Shown piece by piece: positions 1-9,028 of a stretch of DNA of 53,070 nt. The position numbers and the translations under genes are program-made. The first letter of the stretch is position 1. Every line of letters begins with the position of its first letter. The notes under the pieces are model-generated. The model had not been told where the DNA came from and searched no databases. It saw nothing but the letters and a program-made list of their open reading frames with translations. Origin of the DNA: an uncultured Bacilli bacterium (GTDB taxonomy: Bacteria > Bacillota_I > Bacilli_A > RF39 > UBA660). The stretch spans positions 1-53,070 of the forward strand of contig CANQBI010000005.1 of assembly GCA_947589435.1 (NCBI GenBank), written 5' to 3'.

Positions 1-1
1 C

Positions 2-10
2 GGGGGGGGG
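2..10. repeat. Poly-G tract (G9) next to a promoter
   Basis: Nine consecutive G residues end directly at a TATAAT hexamer (11-16). Such a run is very unusual in this AT-rich DNA. Its position fits the spacer between -35 and -10 of the surface-protein gene that starts at 45. The window edge hides any -35 box and the full length of the tract. Confidence 0.8.
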
Positions 11-16
11 TATAAT
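11..16 (+). promoter_or_regulatory. -10 box (TATAAT) of the surface-protein gene
   Basis: A perfect TATAAT lies 28 bases before the ATG at 45, with Shine-Dalgarno-like purines (GGAAAGAGG) between them. The -35 box would lie outside the window, with the poly-G run filling the spacer. Confidence 0.6.
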
Positions 17-44
17 TATGGCATAGAAAGGAAAGAGGAAAAAA

Positions 45-1586
45 ATGAAAAATTTAAAAATGTTTGCAATTGCTGTTGTGGCATTCGCTGTAATGGCTAT
101 GGGTGTTCATGCTGATGCTTTAAATGATTTTACTTCAGCTGTTACATCATGTAAAGCAGGTGGCACCGAAGTTGGAGTTAAATTAGATGGTGTTAACTAT
201 TCTTGTCATACTATTGAGAGTACGATAGATTTAGTTAATAAGTATAATTTAGCTTACACTGACAAAAAAGTTACGGAAGTTAGACTTACACTTACAGGAG
301 ATACTGAAGATACTACTTCTATCGTAATTCCTGCAGGAGTTAAGGTAACTTTAGATTTAGACAAGTATACCGCAACAGTTAAAGGCACTACAAATACTAC
401 AACATCAATGAATGCAGGTGTTGTTATTGGAGAAGATGCCGCTTTAATTGTTGAGGGTAAAACTGGTCAAGAAGAAAGTGGTCATAAATATGAAGCTACT
501 ATTACAAACGGAAATCAACAAACCAATATTTTTGTTTTAAAAGGCGAAAATGCTAGTTTAACAATTAAATCAGGAGTTACTGTAGATAATAATAGTAGTA
601 ATGCAGGTACATATGCTATTCGTATTCTTGGCAAAGGAACGAATAATGAAGGTTCTGCTAAAGGAATGACTGTTAATGTCGAAGGTAAATTAGTTGCTAA
701 AAATTCAGCTCCATTAGTAATTGTTTATGGAAGAGTAACTAAAGATGCTAAAGCTGCAAAAATAAATATTGCTGATGGTGCAGTATTAGAAACAGGTAAT
801 GCTGCCATTTACCAAGCTGGATATGCCGAAACTACTATTGGTAAAGCTACTATTAGTGGTTCAACTGCAATTATGTTAAGAGCTGGTAAAATGACTATTA
901 ATGGAGCAACAGTTAATGGTACTCATGCTAGTAGAGTGACAACACATACTAATACAGTTAGTGGAATGTCAGTTAGTGGTGCTGCTATTCAAGTTGAAAG
1001 TACAGATGATGCAGTTTATTTAAGTCCTGTTACTTTAGTGTTAAATGGTGGTACTTACACTAGTAAAGCAAATAGTGCCTTAGTATTTAACAACTATAGT
1101 GAAGAATTAGTTGCTATGTCTAAAGATTCAAAAATTACTGGTGGAGCTTCATTGGTAAGTGGACCTGATACTGCAAGTGATGAAGATGATGCTGTACTTC
1201 CAGCTATTCAATTATTAGCATCTAATAGTGGTACTAAAGATTTATTATTAACTAACTTAACAGGTTTTGTGGTTAATGCTAAAACAAATGGTCCACTTGT
1301 TGGTGATATAGAAGTTGGTGGCGGAACTATTGAATCTGCTGATGTTCAAGCTAAATTAGTTGGAGATGGAAAAGTTACAACTGATGAAAACGGAAACACT
1401 GTAGTTGGTGATACTGAAGAACAACAACCAGGAAGTACAGAACCAGGAGAAACTGGTGATGGAAATCAAGGACCTACAGATAATGTTAAAAACCCAGAAA
1501 CTAATGATAATATCTTAGTATATGCTGGTCTAGGATTAGTAAGTCTTGCCTCTGTTGCTTTTACAGCAAGAAAAAGAGAAGACTAA
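45..1586 (+). CDS. Secreted, sortase-anchored beta-solenoid surface protein
   Basis: This 513-residue protein begins with a signal peptide (about residues 1-23, MKNLKMFAIAVVAF then a hydrophobic run ending VHA). The body is rich in T, G, N, V and A, with short repeating strands such as MTINGATVNG and KATISGSTAI, as in right-handed beta-helix surface proteins. The C-terminus has a Thr/Glu/Pro/Gly-rich spacer, the sorting motif NPETN, a hydrophobic segment and a basic end (ARKRED). That is the layout of a sortase substrate, with an NPxTN motif rather than LPXTG. It is expected to be covalently attached to the cell wall and may be an adhesin. The ligand is unknown. Expression may be phase variable through the G9 tract upstream. 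The gene stands alone and is followed by a structured intergenic region. Confidence 0.85.
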   Translation: MKNLKMFAIAVVAFAVMAMGVHADALNDFTSAVTSCKAGGTEVGVKLDGVNYSCHTIESTIDLVNKYNLAYTDKKVTEVRLTLTGDTEDTTSIVIPAGVKVTLDLDKYTATVKGTTNTTTSMNAGVVIGEDAALIVEGKTGQEESGHKYEATITNGNQQTNIFVLKGENASLTIKSGVTVDNNSSNAGTYAIRILGKGTNNEGSAKGMTVNVEGKLVAKNSAPLVIVYGRVTKDAKAAKINIADGAVLETGNAAIYQAGYAETTIGKATISGSTAIMLRAGKMTINGATVNGTHASRVTTHTNTVSGMSVSGAAIQVESTDDAVYLSPVTLVLNGGTYTSKANSALVFNNYSEELVAMSKDSKITGGASLVSGPDTASDEDDAVLPAIQLLASNSGTKDLLLTNLTGFVVNAKTNGPLVGDIEVGGGTIESADVQAKLVGDGKVTTDENGNTVVGDTEEQQPGSTEPGETGDGNQGPTDNVKNPETNDNILVYAGLGLVSLASVAFTARKRED

Positions 1587-1630
1587 TAAAATAAGTTACC
1601 TAATTTTGTTAAATAAATTGTTTAAATAGA

Positions 1631-1712
1631 AATTTAGGGACTCGCAAACACCCTAAAATTCATTCTCACAAACCTTTCCACATAACTTGTGGTAATTGTA
1701 AAACAATTATTA
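1631..1712 (+). other. Three tandem small hairpins downstream of the surface-protein gene
   Basis: Three inverted repeats follow one another: AATTTAGGG with CCCTAAAATT (1631-1660, one bulge), CCACA-TAACT-TGTGG (1678-1692), and TAATTG-TAAAA-CAATTA (1693-1708). A strong terminator hairpin follows at 1730. This could be a structured 3' UTR, an RNA stabiliser or a small RNA. No known family was recognised. Confidence 0.4.
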
Positions 1713-1729
1713 ACAAATTGGTATAAATG

Positions 1730-1764
1730 AAAAAACTTAAGATGCAAAATTCTTAAGTTTTTTT
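1730..1764 (+). terminator. Rho-independent terminator
   Basis: The arms AAAAAACTTAAGA and TCTTAAGTTTTTT enclose the loop TGCAAAAT, and the T-run follows. The A-run on the left arm would let it work on both strands. It ends transcription from the surface-protein gene. Confidence 0.8.
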
Positions 1765-1835
1765 CTCTTCGATAATTGTATTTTTTAAATAATTAAGATA
1801 TAATTAAATAGAGATATTTAATAGGAGGGATAATT

Positions 1836-2378
1836 TTGAAATTTAAAAGATTTATCCATAAAAATAAAGTGTTATTAATTGTTTTAGTTACTGTTCTTTT
1901 ACTAGCAATTGCAGTTTATGGAGCAATTATATTTATTAATAAGAAAAATAATGAACCGATAGAGGAACCAGTTGAGGATAATGGCCCAAAAATAGTGGAA
2001 GAATTAAAATTTATGACGGTTACGACAAAACCTAGTCTTAAGTTATCTTTTAAAGAAACTTATGAGTTATGTGAAGTTAATGGGGTAGAAGAAAGATGTG
2101 CAGATAGTGAAATAGAACAATCAGTAGTTAGTTTTGAGGCCTTAAATGAAGATGCTAGTATTTATGCTAATTCTACTTTAATAGGAAAGAATCTAGAAGA
2201 AGCCCTAGTAGAAATATGTGATACCGCAAAAGATAATAAAGTATCTTTTAATAAAGTAGAAATATTAACTAATAGTAATAATGTTGATAAGACGGATTTA
2301 ATGCAATATATTGTTTTACATGGTAAAGGTCCAATTGATTATACATTATCCTTAAATGTTGATGAAACTGCTAGTTAG
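1836..2378 (+). CDS. Membrane-anchored extracytoplasmic protein, unknown
   Basis: The gene uses a TTG start with an ideal AGGAGG (1823-1828) in front. The 180-residue product has a basic N-terminus (KFKRFIHKNK), one membrane helix at about residues 13-34, and an acidic linker (EEPVEDN), so the rest should lie outside the cell. The outer domain contains two cysteines close together (ELCEVNGVEERC) that could form a disulfide. No family was recognised. It is a single-gene unit, with its own terminator right after the stop. Confidence 0.75.
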   Translation: MKFKRFIHKNKVLLIVLVTVLLLAIAVYGAIIFINKKNNEPIEEPVEDNGPKIVEELKFMTVTTKPSLKLSFKETYELCEVNGVEERCADSEIEQSVVSFEALNEDASIYANSTLIGKNLEEALVEICDTAKDNKVSFNKVEILTNSNNVDKTDLMQYIVLHGKGPIDYTLSLNVDETAS

Positions 2379-2389
2379 AAATTAAATAG

Positions 2390-2422
2390 ACGGAGAAAAA
2401 GTTATTTCTCCGTTATTTTTTT
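2390..2422 (+). terminator. Rho-independent terminator
   Basis: A perfect 9-bp stem, ACGGAGAAA paired with TTTCTCCGT, is followed by a T-rich tail. It separates the upstream hypothetical gene from the sigma factor gene. Confidence 0.85.
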
Positions 2423-2457
2423 CTCATCTTTAAATACAATTTACTAGGGTGTTTTAT

Positions 2458-3150
2458 ATGTTTTTAAATTTAATTAATATGGTTAAAAGTATGTTGTTTT
2501 TTACAGGAAGTTATGGGAATAATGTTTTTCCACCACCATTATCAAGCGAAGAAGAAGAAAAATACGTCGATTTAATGCTTAAAGGTGATAAGGATGCTAG
2601 ATGTAAATTAATTGAGCATAATCTTCGTTTGGTTGCTCATATTGTGAAGAAATTTGATAGTAAAAGTAGTGATACGGATGATTTAATTAGTATTGGGACC
2701 ATTGGTTTAATTAAAGGAATAGATACTTATAAGAAGACACCAAAAGTTAAAATAACAACTTATGCCGCGAGATGTATTCAAAATGAAATATTAATGTATT
2801 ATAGAAGTAATAAGAAAAATCAATTTACAGTATCTTTAAATGATTCCATTGGTTATGATAAAGAGGGTAATGAGATTAATTTAGTGGAACTTTTAGAGGA
2901 TAAAAATGAAGATATTATCGATACTATTTTAATTAAAGATAATATTGCTCTTTTAAGAAAGTATTTAGAGAAATTAAATAAAAGAGAAAAAGAAATTATT
3001 ATTAAAAGATATGGACTTAATAATGAAAAAGATTTAACTCAAAAAGAGATTGCCGAGTCTATGGGAATATCAAGAAGTTATGTTTCTAGGATAGAGAAAA
3101 GAGCCTTAACGAAAATCTTAAGAGAATTTATAAAAAATAACAAAAACTAA
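2458..3150 (+). CDS. sigK: Sporulation sigma factor, SigK-type (pro-sigma)
   Basis: This sigma-70 family protein strongly resembles Bacillus pro-SigK. The N-terminal hydrophobic stretch and NNVFPPPLSSEEE match the SigK pro-sequence and processing region. Region 2 follows (LIEHNLRLVAHIVKKF, DLISIGTIGLIKGI, TYAARCIQNEILM), and region 4 ends with the helix-turn-helix SMGISRSYVSRIEKRAL. The track starts at GTG 2449, but AGGGTG at 2446-2451 is the likely ribosome site and places the start at ATG 2458, leaving 230 residues. SigK directs late mother-cell transcription in sporulation and is activated by an intramembrane protease that is not in this window. The gene is intact, with no skin-like insertion. 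Together with spoIVA at 11.4 kb it argues for endospore formation. Confidence 0.92.
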   Translation: MFLNLINMVKSMLFFTGSYGNNVFPPPLSSEEEEKYVDLMLKGDKDARCKLIEHNLRLVAHIVKKFDSKSSDTDDLISIGTIGLIKGIDTYKKTPKVKITTYAARCIQNEILMYYRSNKKNQFTVSLNDSIGYDKEGNEINLVELLEDKNEDIIDTILIKDNIALLRKYLEKLNKREKEIIIKRYGLNNEKDLTQKEIAESMGISRSYVSRIEKRALTKILREFIKNNKN

Positions 3151-3195
3151 TGCAAAACTATTTACTTTTCGATATAATATATTTAGGTGGTAGTT

Positions 3196-5754
3196 TTGAA
3201 AAAAGTAGTTTTAGTTGATGGTAATAATTTATTGTTTCGTTCTTATTATGCTACAGCTTATACAGGCTCAATTATGCGTAATAGTAAAGGATTTCCGACC
3301 AATGCTTTATATGGCTTTGTCGGAATGATTAATAAAATAATTGAAGAAGAAAAACCCGAATATATGGCGGTGGCTTTTGATATTGGGAAAAATTTCAGGA
3401 AAGAAAAATATGATTTTTATAAAGAAGGAAGAAGTGCGACACCGGATGATTTAAAAATGCAAATGCCAGTAGCAAGAAGAATATTAGATGCGATGGGTAT
3501 TAAGTATGTCGAACTTAGTCCGTATGAAGCGGATGATATAATTGGGACAATCGCAGCCAATGCCGAGAGGGACCCCGAGTTTTATACTTTAATTGTTTCG
3601 AGTGATAAAGATTTACTGCAACTTATTTCTTTTGAAACCGAAATTAAACTTTTAAAACAAACTGGTTATATTAGATATAACGAAGAATCTTTTAAAGCCG
3701 ATTATGGAATTGATCCTATTAAAATAATTGATTTAAAGAGTCTAATGGGTGATGCCTCCGATAATATTCCGGGAGTTAAAGGAATTGGGGAGAAAACAGC
3801 TTTAAAATTATTGCAAGAATATGGTTCTTTAGATGGTATCTATGAGAACATTGATAAAATAGCAGGTAAAACGCAAGAAAAGTTAATAACCGATAAAGAA
3901 AATGCTTATATGAGTTATGAAATAGCCACGATTTATAAAGAAGTACCTATTTCCGTTAACTTTGAAGACTATTTATATAAAGGACCGGATTTAATTAATT
4001 TAAAAGAAGTTTATGAAGAATTAGAATTTTATTCGATGCTTAAAAATATGCCGCAAAAGAAGGATGAAAAAAAAGAAAATGTTTATATTAAAGTTAGTAG
4101 TATTGAAGAAATAAAATTAGATAATGATGTAGCCTTTTATTTAGAAGTCAGTAATATTAATTATCATTTAGGAGAAATACTCGCTTTAAGTATTACCGAT
4201 AAAAATAATACTTATTATATTCCTAAAGATTTAGTAATGCCAGCAATAGATTTATTAAAAGATAAAAATGTTCTTACTTATGATTTAAAGAAGACTTTAG
4301 TTAAAACAAAAAAAGATATTCCTTGTAAGTTTGATTTGATGATTGCCTCATACTTAGTAGATTATCCTTCTAGTGAAGATATAGCAAAACTAATGCTTAG
4401 TTTAAATGAAAATATTCCATCTTATGAAGAACTATTAAAAAGTAATTTTAAAGATTTAGAAAATGTTATAACGCTAAAAAGTAAATTTATTTTTGAATAT
4501 AGCCAAAGAATTAAAGAGATGGTTGAAGAAGATGGTCAAGAACAAATTCTCGAAGATATAGAGATGCCTTTAATTAAAGTTTTAGCGGATATGGAAATAA
4601 CCGGATTTAAATTTGAAACAGCGGCTTTAGAAGAAATGAAACAAGAAATTATCAAAAACATTGAAGTTGTCAGTAATGAAATATATGAATTATCAGGAGA
4701 AGTATTTAATATATCGAGTCCTAATCAACTAGGGAATATCCTTTTTGGTAAACTCGCTATTGGAAAAAGTAAGAAACTCGTTCGTGGAGGATACAAAACT
4801 GATGTTAAAACTTTACAAAAGTATATGGATAAACATCCTATTATTCCCAAAGTATTTGAATATCGAAACTTAACTAAACTTCTTAACACTTATATTAATG
4901 GCCTACCTAACTTTGTATTAAATGATGGAAAAATTCATACCATCTTTAATCAAACTTTAACGAGAACGGGGCGCCTTTCATCAATGGATCCTAACTTACA
5001 AAATATTCCGACTAGAGATGAATATGGTAAAAAAATAAGAATTGCTTTTGTCCCTACGAAAGATTTAATCTTAAGTGCGGATTATTCCCAAATTGAACTG
5101 CGAATTTTAGCCCATATTTCTAACTGTCAAGAATTAATCGAAGCATTTCGAAATGATGAAGATATCCATACGAAGGTGGCCGCCGATATCCATGGTATTA
5201 AAGAAAGTGAAGTCACCAAAGAAATGCGAAGTATGGCGAAAGCGGTTATCTTTGGAATTGTCTATGGAATAAGTGGTTTTGGTCTTGGAGAAAACCTAAA
5301 TATATCTCCCAAAGAAGCTAATGAATTTATTAAAAAGTATTATGAATTTTATCCCGGAGTTAAAACTTATATGGATGATATAGTAAAGTATGCTTATGAA
5401 CATGGTTATGTTAAGACAATGTTTGGGCGAATTAGAAAGATAAATGAACTTAAAGATAGTAATTATCATACGAAAGCCATGGGCGAAAGAATGGCTTTGA
5501 ATACGCCAATTCAAGGAACAAGTGCGGATGTTATGAAAATGGCCATGATTAAAGTTTATGAAAAGATTAAAGAAAATAACTTAGAAAGTAAACTTATCTT
5601 ACAAGTTCATGATGAAATAATTATTGATGCCAAGAAAGAGGAAATACCAAAATTAAAAGAAATTTTAAAAGAAGCTATGGAGAATGTTGTTACCCTTAGT
5701 GTTCCTTTAAAAATTGATATTAATACGGGTATTAACTGGTATGATGCGAAATAG
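3196..5754 (+). CDS. polA: DNA polymerase I
   Basis: The likely start is TTG 3196, seven bases after AGGTGG; the GTG at 3187 in the track overlaps that ribosome site. The product is 852 residues. The 5'-nuclease domain comes first (VLVDGNNLLFRSYYAT, YEADDIIGTIA, GDASDNIPGVKGIGEKTA). The middle domain is a relic of the 3'-5' exonuclease: the usual DxE motif reads FYLEVSN, and the final YxxxD motif cannot be seen, so proofreading is probably lost, as in Bacillus stearothermophilus Pol I. The polymerase domain carries motif A (SADYSQIELRILAHIS), motif B (MAKAVIFGIVYGISGFGL) and motif C (QVHDEIIID). It works in repair and Okazaki fragment maturation. mutM follows. Confidence 0.97.
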   Translation: MKKVVLVDGNNLLFRSYYATAYTGSIMRNSKGFPTNALYGFVGMINKIIEEEKPEYMAVAFDIGKNFRKEKYDFYKEGRSATPDDLKMQMPVARRILDAMGIKYVELSPYEADDIIGTIAANAERDPEFYTLIVSSDKDLLQLISFETEIKLLKQTGYIRYNEESFKADYGIDPIKIIDLKSLMGDASDNIPGVKGIGEKTALKLLQEYGSLDGIYENIDKIAGKTQEKLITDKENAYMSYEIATIYKEVPISVNFEDYLYKGPDLINLKEVYEELEFYSMLKNMPQKKDEKKENVYIKVSSIEEIKLDNDVAFYLEVSNINYHLGEILALSITDKNNTYYIPKDLVMPAIDLLKDKNVLTYDLKKTLVKTKKDIPCKFDLMIASYLVDYPSSEDIAKLMLSLNENIPSYEELLKSNFKDLENVITLKSKFIFEYSQRIKEMVEEDGQEQILEDIEMPLIKVLADMEITGFKFETAALEEMKQEIIKNIEVVSNEIYELSGEVFNISSPNQLGNILFGKLAIGKSKKLVRGGYKTDVKTLQKYMDKHPIIPKVFEYRNLTKLLNTYINGLPNFVLNDGKIHTIFNQTLTRTGRLSSMDPNLQNIPTRDEYGKKIRIAFVPTKDLILSADYSQIELRILAHISNCQELIEAFRNDEDIHTKVAADIHGIKESEVTKEMRSMAKAVIFGIVYGISGFGLGENLNISPKEANEFIKKYYEFYPGVKTYMDDIVKYAYEHGYVKTMFGRIRKINELKDSNYHTKAMGERMALNTPIQGTSADVMKMAMIKVYEKIKENNLESKLILQVHDEIIIDAKKEEIPKLKEILKEAMENVVTLSVPLKIDINTGINWYDAK

Positions 5755-5780
5755 GTTAGTTTTAAAAAACTAATCTTTTT
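5753..5780 (+). terminator. Terminator overlapping the polA stop codon
   Basis: GGTTAGTTT and AAACTAATC (one G-T pair) form a stem that starts inside the TAG stop of polA, and a T-run follows. It probably reduces readthrough into mutM. Confidence 0.65.
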
Positions 5781-5822
5781 TAAAAGGCTTAATCGTGATA
5801 AAATATTATTAGGGTGATAATT

Positions 5823-6641
5823 ATGCCAGAAATAGCGGAAGTTGAAACAGTAAGAAATGTTTTAAAAGAAAAGATATTACATAAAGAAATAAAGAGTGTA
5901 AATATTTTATATGATAAAATTATTGAAAGTGATTTAAATGAATTTAAGAGTGTTTTAGTAGGTAATGAATTTGAAGATATTTTAAGAAAAGGTAAATGGT
6001 TAATCTTTGCTTTAAAGAATCATTATTTACTTAGTCATTTAAGAATGGAAGGTAAATATTTTATTAAAGATAGTAAGGAAAAAATTGTTAAACATGAACA
6101 TATTATTATCTCATTTGTTGATGGCACGGATTTAAGATATCATGATACGAGAAAATTTGGACGGATGAAATTAATTAAAAAGAGTGATTTAGATAAAACT
6201 ATCGAAATAGCCAAACAAGGAAAAGAACCAATGGATAAAGATTTAACTAGTGATTATTTACTTAATAAATTTAAAGGTAAAAGATTACCTATAAAAACAG
6301 TTTTATTAGATCAAGAAATAATAAGTGGACTTGGAAATATTTACGCTAATGAAGTGTTATTTGCTGCCTGTATTAATCCTTTAAAAAAAGCAAGTGAAGT
6401 TACGAAAGAAGAATGTGAAAGTATTATTACCTCTTCTAAAAAGATAATTAAAAAAGCGATTGAAATGGGAGGAACCACGATAAAGAGTTATACTTCTTCT
6501 TTAGGGGTAACCGGTCATTATCAAGATTATTTATGTGTTCATAAAAAAGAAGGTCTTCCTTGTCCAAAATGTGGTCGTCCAATTAAAAAAATAAAAATTG
6601 GCGGCAGAAGTACTTACTACTGTGAGGTTTGTCAAAAATAA
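5823..6641 (+). CDS. mutM: Formamidopyrimidine-DNA glycosylase (Fpg)
   Basis: This enzyme removes oxidised purines such as 8-oxoguanine and nicks the DNA. The catalytic N-terminus requires Pro right after the initiator Met, which fixes the start at ATG 5823 (MPEIAEVETVR); the GTG at 5814 is part of the AGGGTGA ribosome site. Position 5 is Ala where MPELPEVE is usual. The product has 272 residues. Other marks are the catalytic-type Lys in RKGKWL, the helix-two-turn-helix segment GLGNIYANEVLF, and a C-terminal four-Cys zinc finger (CVHKKEGLPCPKCG ... YYCEVCQK). cca starts 9 bases after the stop, which suggests one mRNA. Confidence 0.96.
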   Translation: MPEIAEVETVRNVLKEKILHKEIKSVNILYDKIIESDLNEFKSVLVGNEFEDILRKGKWLIFALKNHYLLSHLRMEGKYFIKDSKEKIVKHEHIIISFVDGTDLRYHDTRKFGRMKLIKKSDLDKTIEIAKQGKEPMDKDLTSDYLLNKFKGKRLPIKTVLLDQEIISGLGNIYANEVLFAACINPLKKASEVTKEECESIITSSKKIIKKAIEMGGTTIKSYTSSLGVTGHYQDYLCVHKKEGLPCPKCGRPIKKIKIGGRSTYYCEVCQK

Positions 6642-6650
6642 GGAGAGCCT

Positions 6651-7736
6651 ATGGACAAAATAATTAAAAATGTCTTAAAAATTATTAATGATGCTGGTTA
6701 TGAAGCTTATGTTGTGGGAGGTTTCACGAGAGATTATTTACTCGGTATTAAAACTAATGATATTGATATATGTACGAATGCCCTACCAAAAGACTTGCAT
6801 AAACTTTTTCCGAGCAATAATAACTCAAACGATTATGGTGGTTTTAATTTAAAGGTCAGAAATTATAATATTGATATTACAACATTTCGTAAAGAAATTA
6901 AATATGAAGGAAGAAAACCCACGGAAATTATTTATTTAAATGATTTAGAAAGTGATTTAAAAAGAAGAGATTTTACGATTAATGCTGTTTGTTTAGATTA
7001 TAATGAAAAAATAATTGATTATTTAAATGGTATTGAAGATATTACTAATCATAAAATAAGAATGATTGGGGATACCGATTTAAAAATAAAAGAAGACCCT
7101 TTAAGAATATTAAGAGCTATTCGTTTTGCAAGTAATTTAAACTTTGATTTAGATAAAGATTTAGAAAAAAGTATTAAAGAAAATTATAAATTAGTTAGTA
7201 CTTTATCAAGTATTAGAATTAAAGAAGAAATAACCAAAATATTATTAAATAAAAATTATCAAAAAGGACTTAGTCTTTTAAAAGAATTTAAAATACTTGA
7301 TTTACTTAATATTAAATATGATGAAGTAAATTATGTTAATGATATTTGTGGTATGTGGGCTCAATTAGATTTTCCTTTTACTTCTTCATTTACAAAACAA
7401 GAAATAAGAAATATAATAAGCATTAGAGGTATTTTAGATAGAGGAGAAATCACCAATAAAGTTTTATATGAACATGGCTTATATAACTCTTTAGTGGCAT
7501 CTGAAATTCTAAATATTAATAAAAAAGAAGTTAATAATTTATATAAAAAGTTAACTTTAAAAACCATTAATGATTTAGATATTACTTCCAGTGATATCCT
7601 AAATACTTTAAATATTAAACCATCAAAAGTTATTAAAGAAGTTAAAGAAGAACTTGTGAGTTTAATCTTAGAAGGCAAGTTAGAAAATAATAAAAAGAAA
7701 TTAATCGCCTATTTAAAAAATAGAAAAGAGGATTGA
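6651..7736 (+). CDS. cca: CCA tRNA nucleotidyltransferase
   Basis: This class II nucleotidyltransferase adds or repairs the 3' CCA of tRNAs. The catalytic motif reads GGFTRDYLLG followed by the DID metal site, and motif C-like RDFTINAVCLDY and DPLRILRAIRFA are clear. At 361 residues it is slightly shorter than the Bacillus enzyme. Ribosome site AAGGAG lies just upstream. The tRNA-Met in this window already encodes CCA, so here the enzyme may mostly act in repair. It lies between mutM and dnaD in a tightly packed run. Confidence 0.93.
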   Translation: MDKIIKNVLKIINDAGYEAYVVGGFTRDYLLGIKTNDIDICTNALPKDLHKLFPSNNNSNDYGGFNLKVRNYNIDITTFRKEIKYEGRKPTEIIYLNDLESDLKRRDFTINAVCLDYNEKIIDYLNGIEDITNHKIRMIGDTDLKIKEDPLRILRAIRFASNLNFDLDKDLEKSIKENYKLVSTLSSIRIKEEITKILLNKNYQKGLSLLKEFKILDLLNIKYDEVNYVNDICGMWAQLDFPFTSSFTKQEIRNIISIRGILDRGEITNKVLYEHGLYNSLVASEILNINKKEVNNLYKKLTLKTINDLDITSSDILNTLNIKPSKVIKEVKEELVSLILEGKLENNKKKLIAYLKNRKED

Positions 7737-7740
7737 AAGA

Positions 7741-8373
7741 ATGAGTAATAATAAAAAGTTTGTTGTTGAAGCCAACTTTATTGAAAATGCTATGTGCTTA
7801 AATTTATCTTTAAGTGAATTTTTATTATTACTTTATTTTGAAAATGCTGATGATGGAATCTTTGATTTAGAAAAAATTAGTCAAAAGTTAAAAGTGGATT
7901 CTAATATTCTTTTGGAAGCTTTTAATAATTTATTTAGTAAAAAATTAATTACTTTAGAAAGTGAAAAAGATATAACAGGAAAAAGAATTGATAAAGTTTC
8001 TTTAAATAATTTTTATGAAAAGTTAAATGAAACCAAAAAAAGGGAAGAAAAGAAACAATTAAAAGAAGATATATTTTCGAAATTTGAAAGTGAGTTTGGT
8101 CGTCCTTTATCGGGAGTGGAATTTGAAGTTATTAAAGCTTGGCTCGATAAAATGTATAGTGAAGAATTAATTTTAAAAGCTTTAGATGAAGCCGTTTATA
8201 ATGGGGCTACTAGTATTAGATATATTGATACTATTTTGTATGAATGGCAAAAAAAAGGCTTTAAAACAGTGGAAGATGTCGAAAATAATTTAAAAAATAG
8301 ATATGAAAATAGAAAGTTAGAAGAAACAAATATTTTAGAATATAATTGGTTGGAAGATAATGAAAATAAGTAG
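7741..8373 (+). CDS. dnaD: DnaD-like replication initiation protein
   Basis: The 210-residue product has a winged-helix-like N-terminal domain (LSEFLLLLYFENADDGIFDLEKISQKL) and a C-terminal DnaD domain. The latter has the typical sequence FESEFGRPLSGVEFEVIKAW, then ALDEAVYNGATSIRYIDTIL and EWQKKGFKT. DnaD helps load the replicative helicase at the origin and in primosome restart. It sits immediately before nth, the same order as in Bacillus, and its end overlaps the nth start by 14 bases. Confidence 0.92.
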   Translation: MSNNKKFVVEANFIENAMCLNLSLSEFLLLLYFENADDGIFDLEKISQKLKVDSNILLEAFNNLFSKKLITLESEKDITGKRIDKVSLNNFYEKLNETKKREEKKQLKEDIFSKFESEFGRPLSGVEFEVIKAWLDKMYSEELILKALDEAVYNGATSIRYIDTILYEWQKKGFKTVEDVENNLKNRYENRKLEETNILEYNWLEDNENK

Positions 8374-8980
8374 TGAAGAAGTAATAAGTAGTTTAGATAA
8401 ATTAATTCCTAATCCGAGGTGTGAACTTGATTATACTAAGGATTATGAACTTTTAATTGCGACCATTTTATCAGCTCAAACAACAGACAAAAGAGTTAAT
8501 ATGGTTACCAAAACTTTATTTAAATATAGTTTAGAAGAATTAGCTAATTTAGATTTAAAAGTAATTGAAGATATAATAAGACCTATTGGAACCTATACGA
8601 GAAAAGCTATCTATGTAAAAGAAGTAGCAAATAGACTTATTAAAGAACAAAATGGTAAAGTACCCAATGATAGAAAATACTTAGAAAGTCTACCTGGGGT
8701 TGGAAGAAAAGTTGCCAATGTGGTTTTATCTAATCTTTTTGATGAACCAGCCATTGCGGTAGATACCCATGTCGAAAGAGTTTCCAAAAGATTAGGTTTT
8801 GCGAAAGATACTGATAATGTTTTAACGGTTGAAAAGAAACTTATGAAATCTTTTCCTAAAGAAAAATGGAGCAGACTTCATCATCAATTAGTTCTTTTTG
8901 GAAGATATACATGTAAGAGTATTAAACCAGAGTGCATGATATGTCCTTTTCACGATAAATGTAAATACAATAAGAACTAA
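8360..8980 (+). CDS. nth: Endonuclease III
   Basis: This DNA glycosylase/AP lyase removes oxidised pyrimidines. The helix-hairpin-helix SLPGVGRKVANVV includes the catalytic Lys, and AVDTHVERV holds the catalytic Asp. The C-terminal iron-sulfur loop follows the exact C-x6-C-x2-C-x5-C spacing (CKSIKPECMICPFHDKC). The length, 206 residues, is standard. The start lies inside dnaD, so the two are probably translationally coupled. Confidence 0.95.
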   Translation: MKISSEEVISSLDKLIPNPRCELDYTKDYELLIATILSAQTTDKRVNMVTKTLFKYSLEELANLDLKVIEDIIRPIGTYTRKAIYVKEVANRLIKEQNGKVPNDRKYLESLPGVGRKVANVVLSNLFDEPAIAVDTHVERVSKRLGFAKDTDNVLTVEKKLMKSFPKEKWSRLHHQLVLFGRYTCKSIKPECMICPFHDKCKYNKN

Positions 8981-8983
8981 ATA

Positions 8984-9013
8984 TTGTAAAAACCTATTAT
9001 TTTGTATTAAAAT
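8984..9013 (+). promoter_or_regulatory. Promoter of the XRE regulator gene
   Basis: TTGTAA (8984-8989) and TAAAAT (9008-9013) are separated by 18 bases, just after the nth stop. The match to the vegetative consensus is moderate. Confidence 0.45.
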
Positions 9014-9028
9014 AAAATTGTGGTGTTT

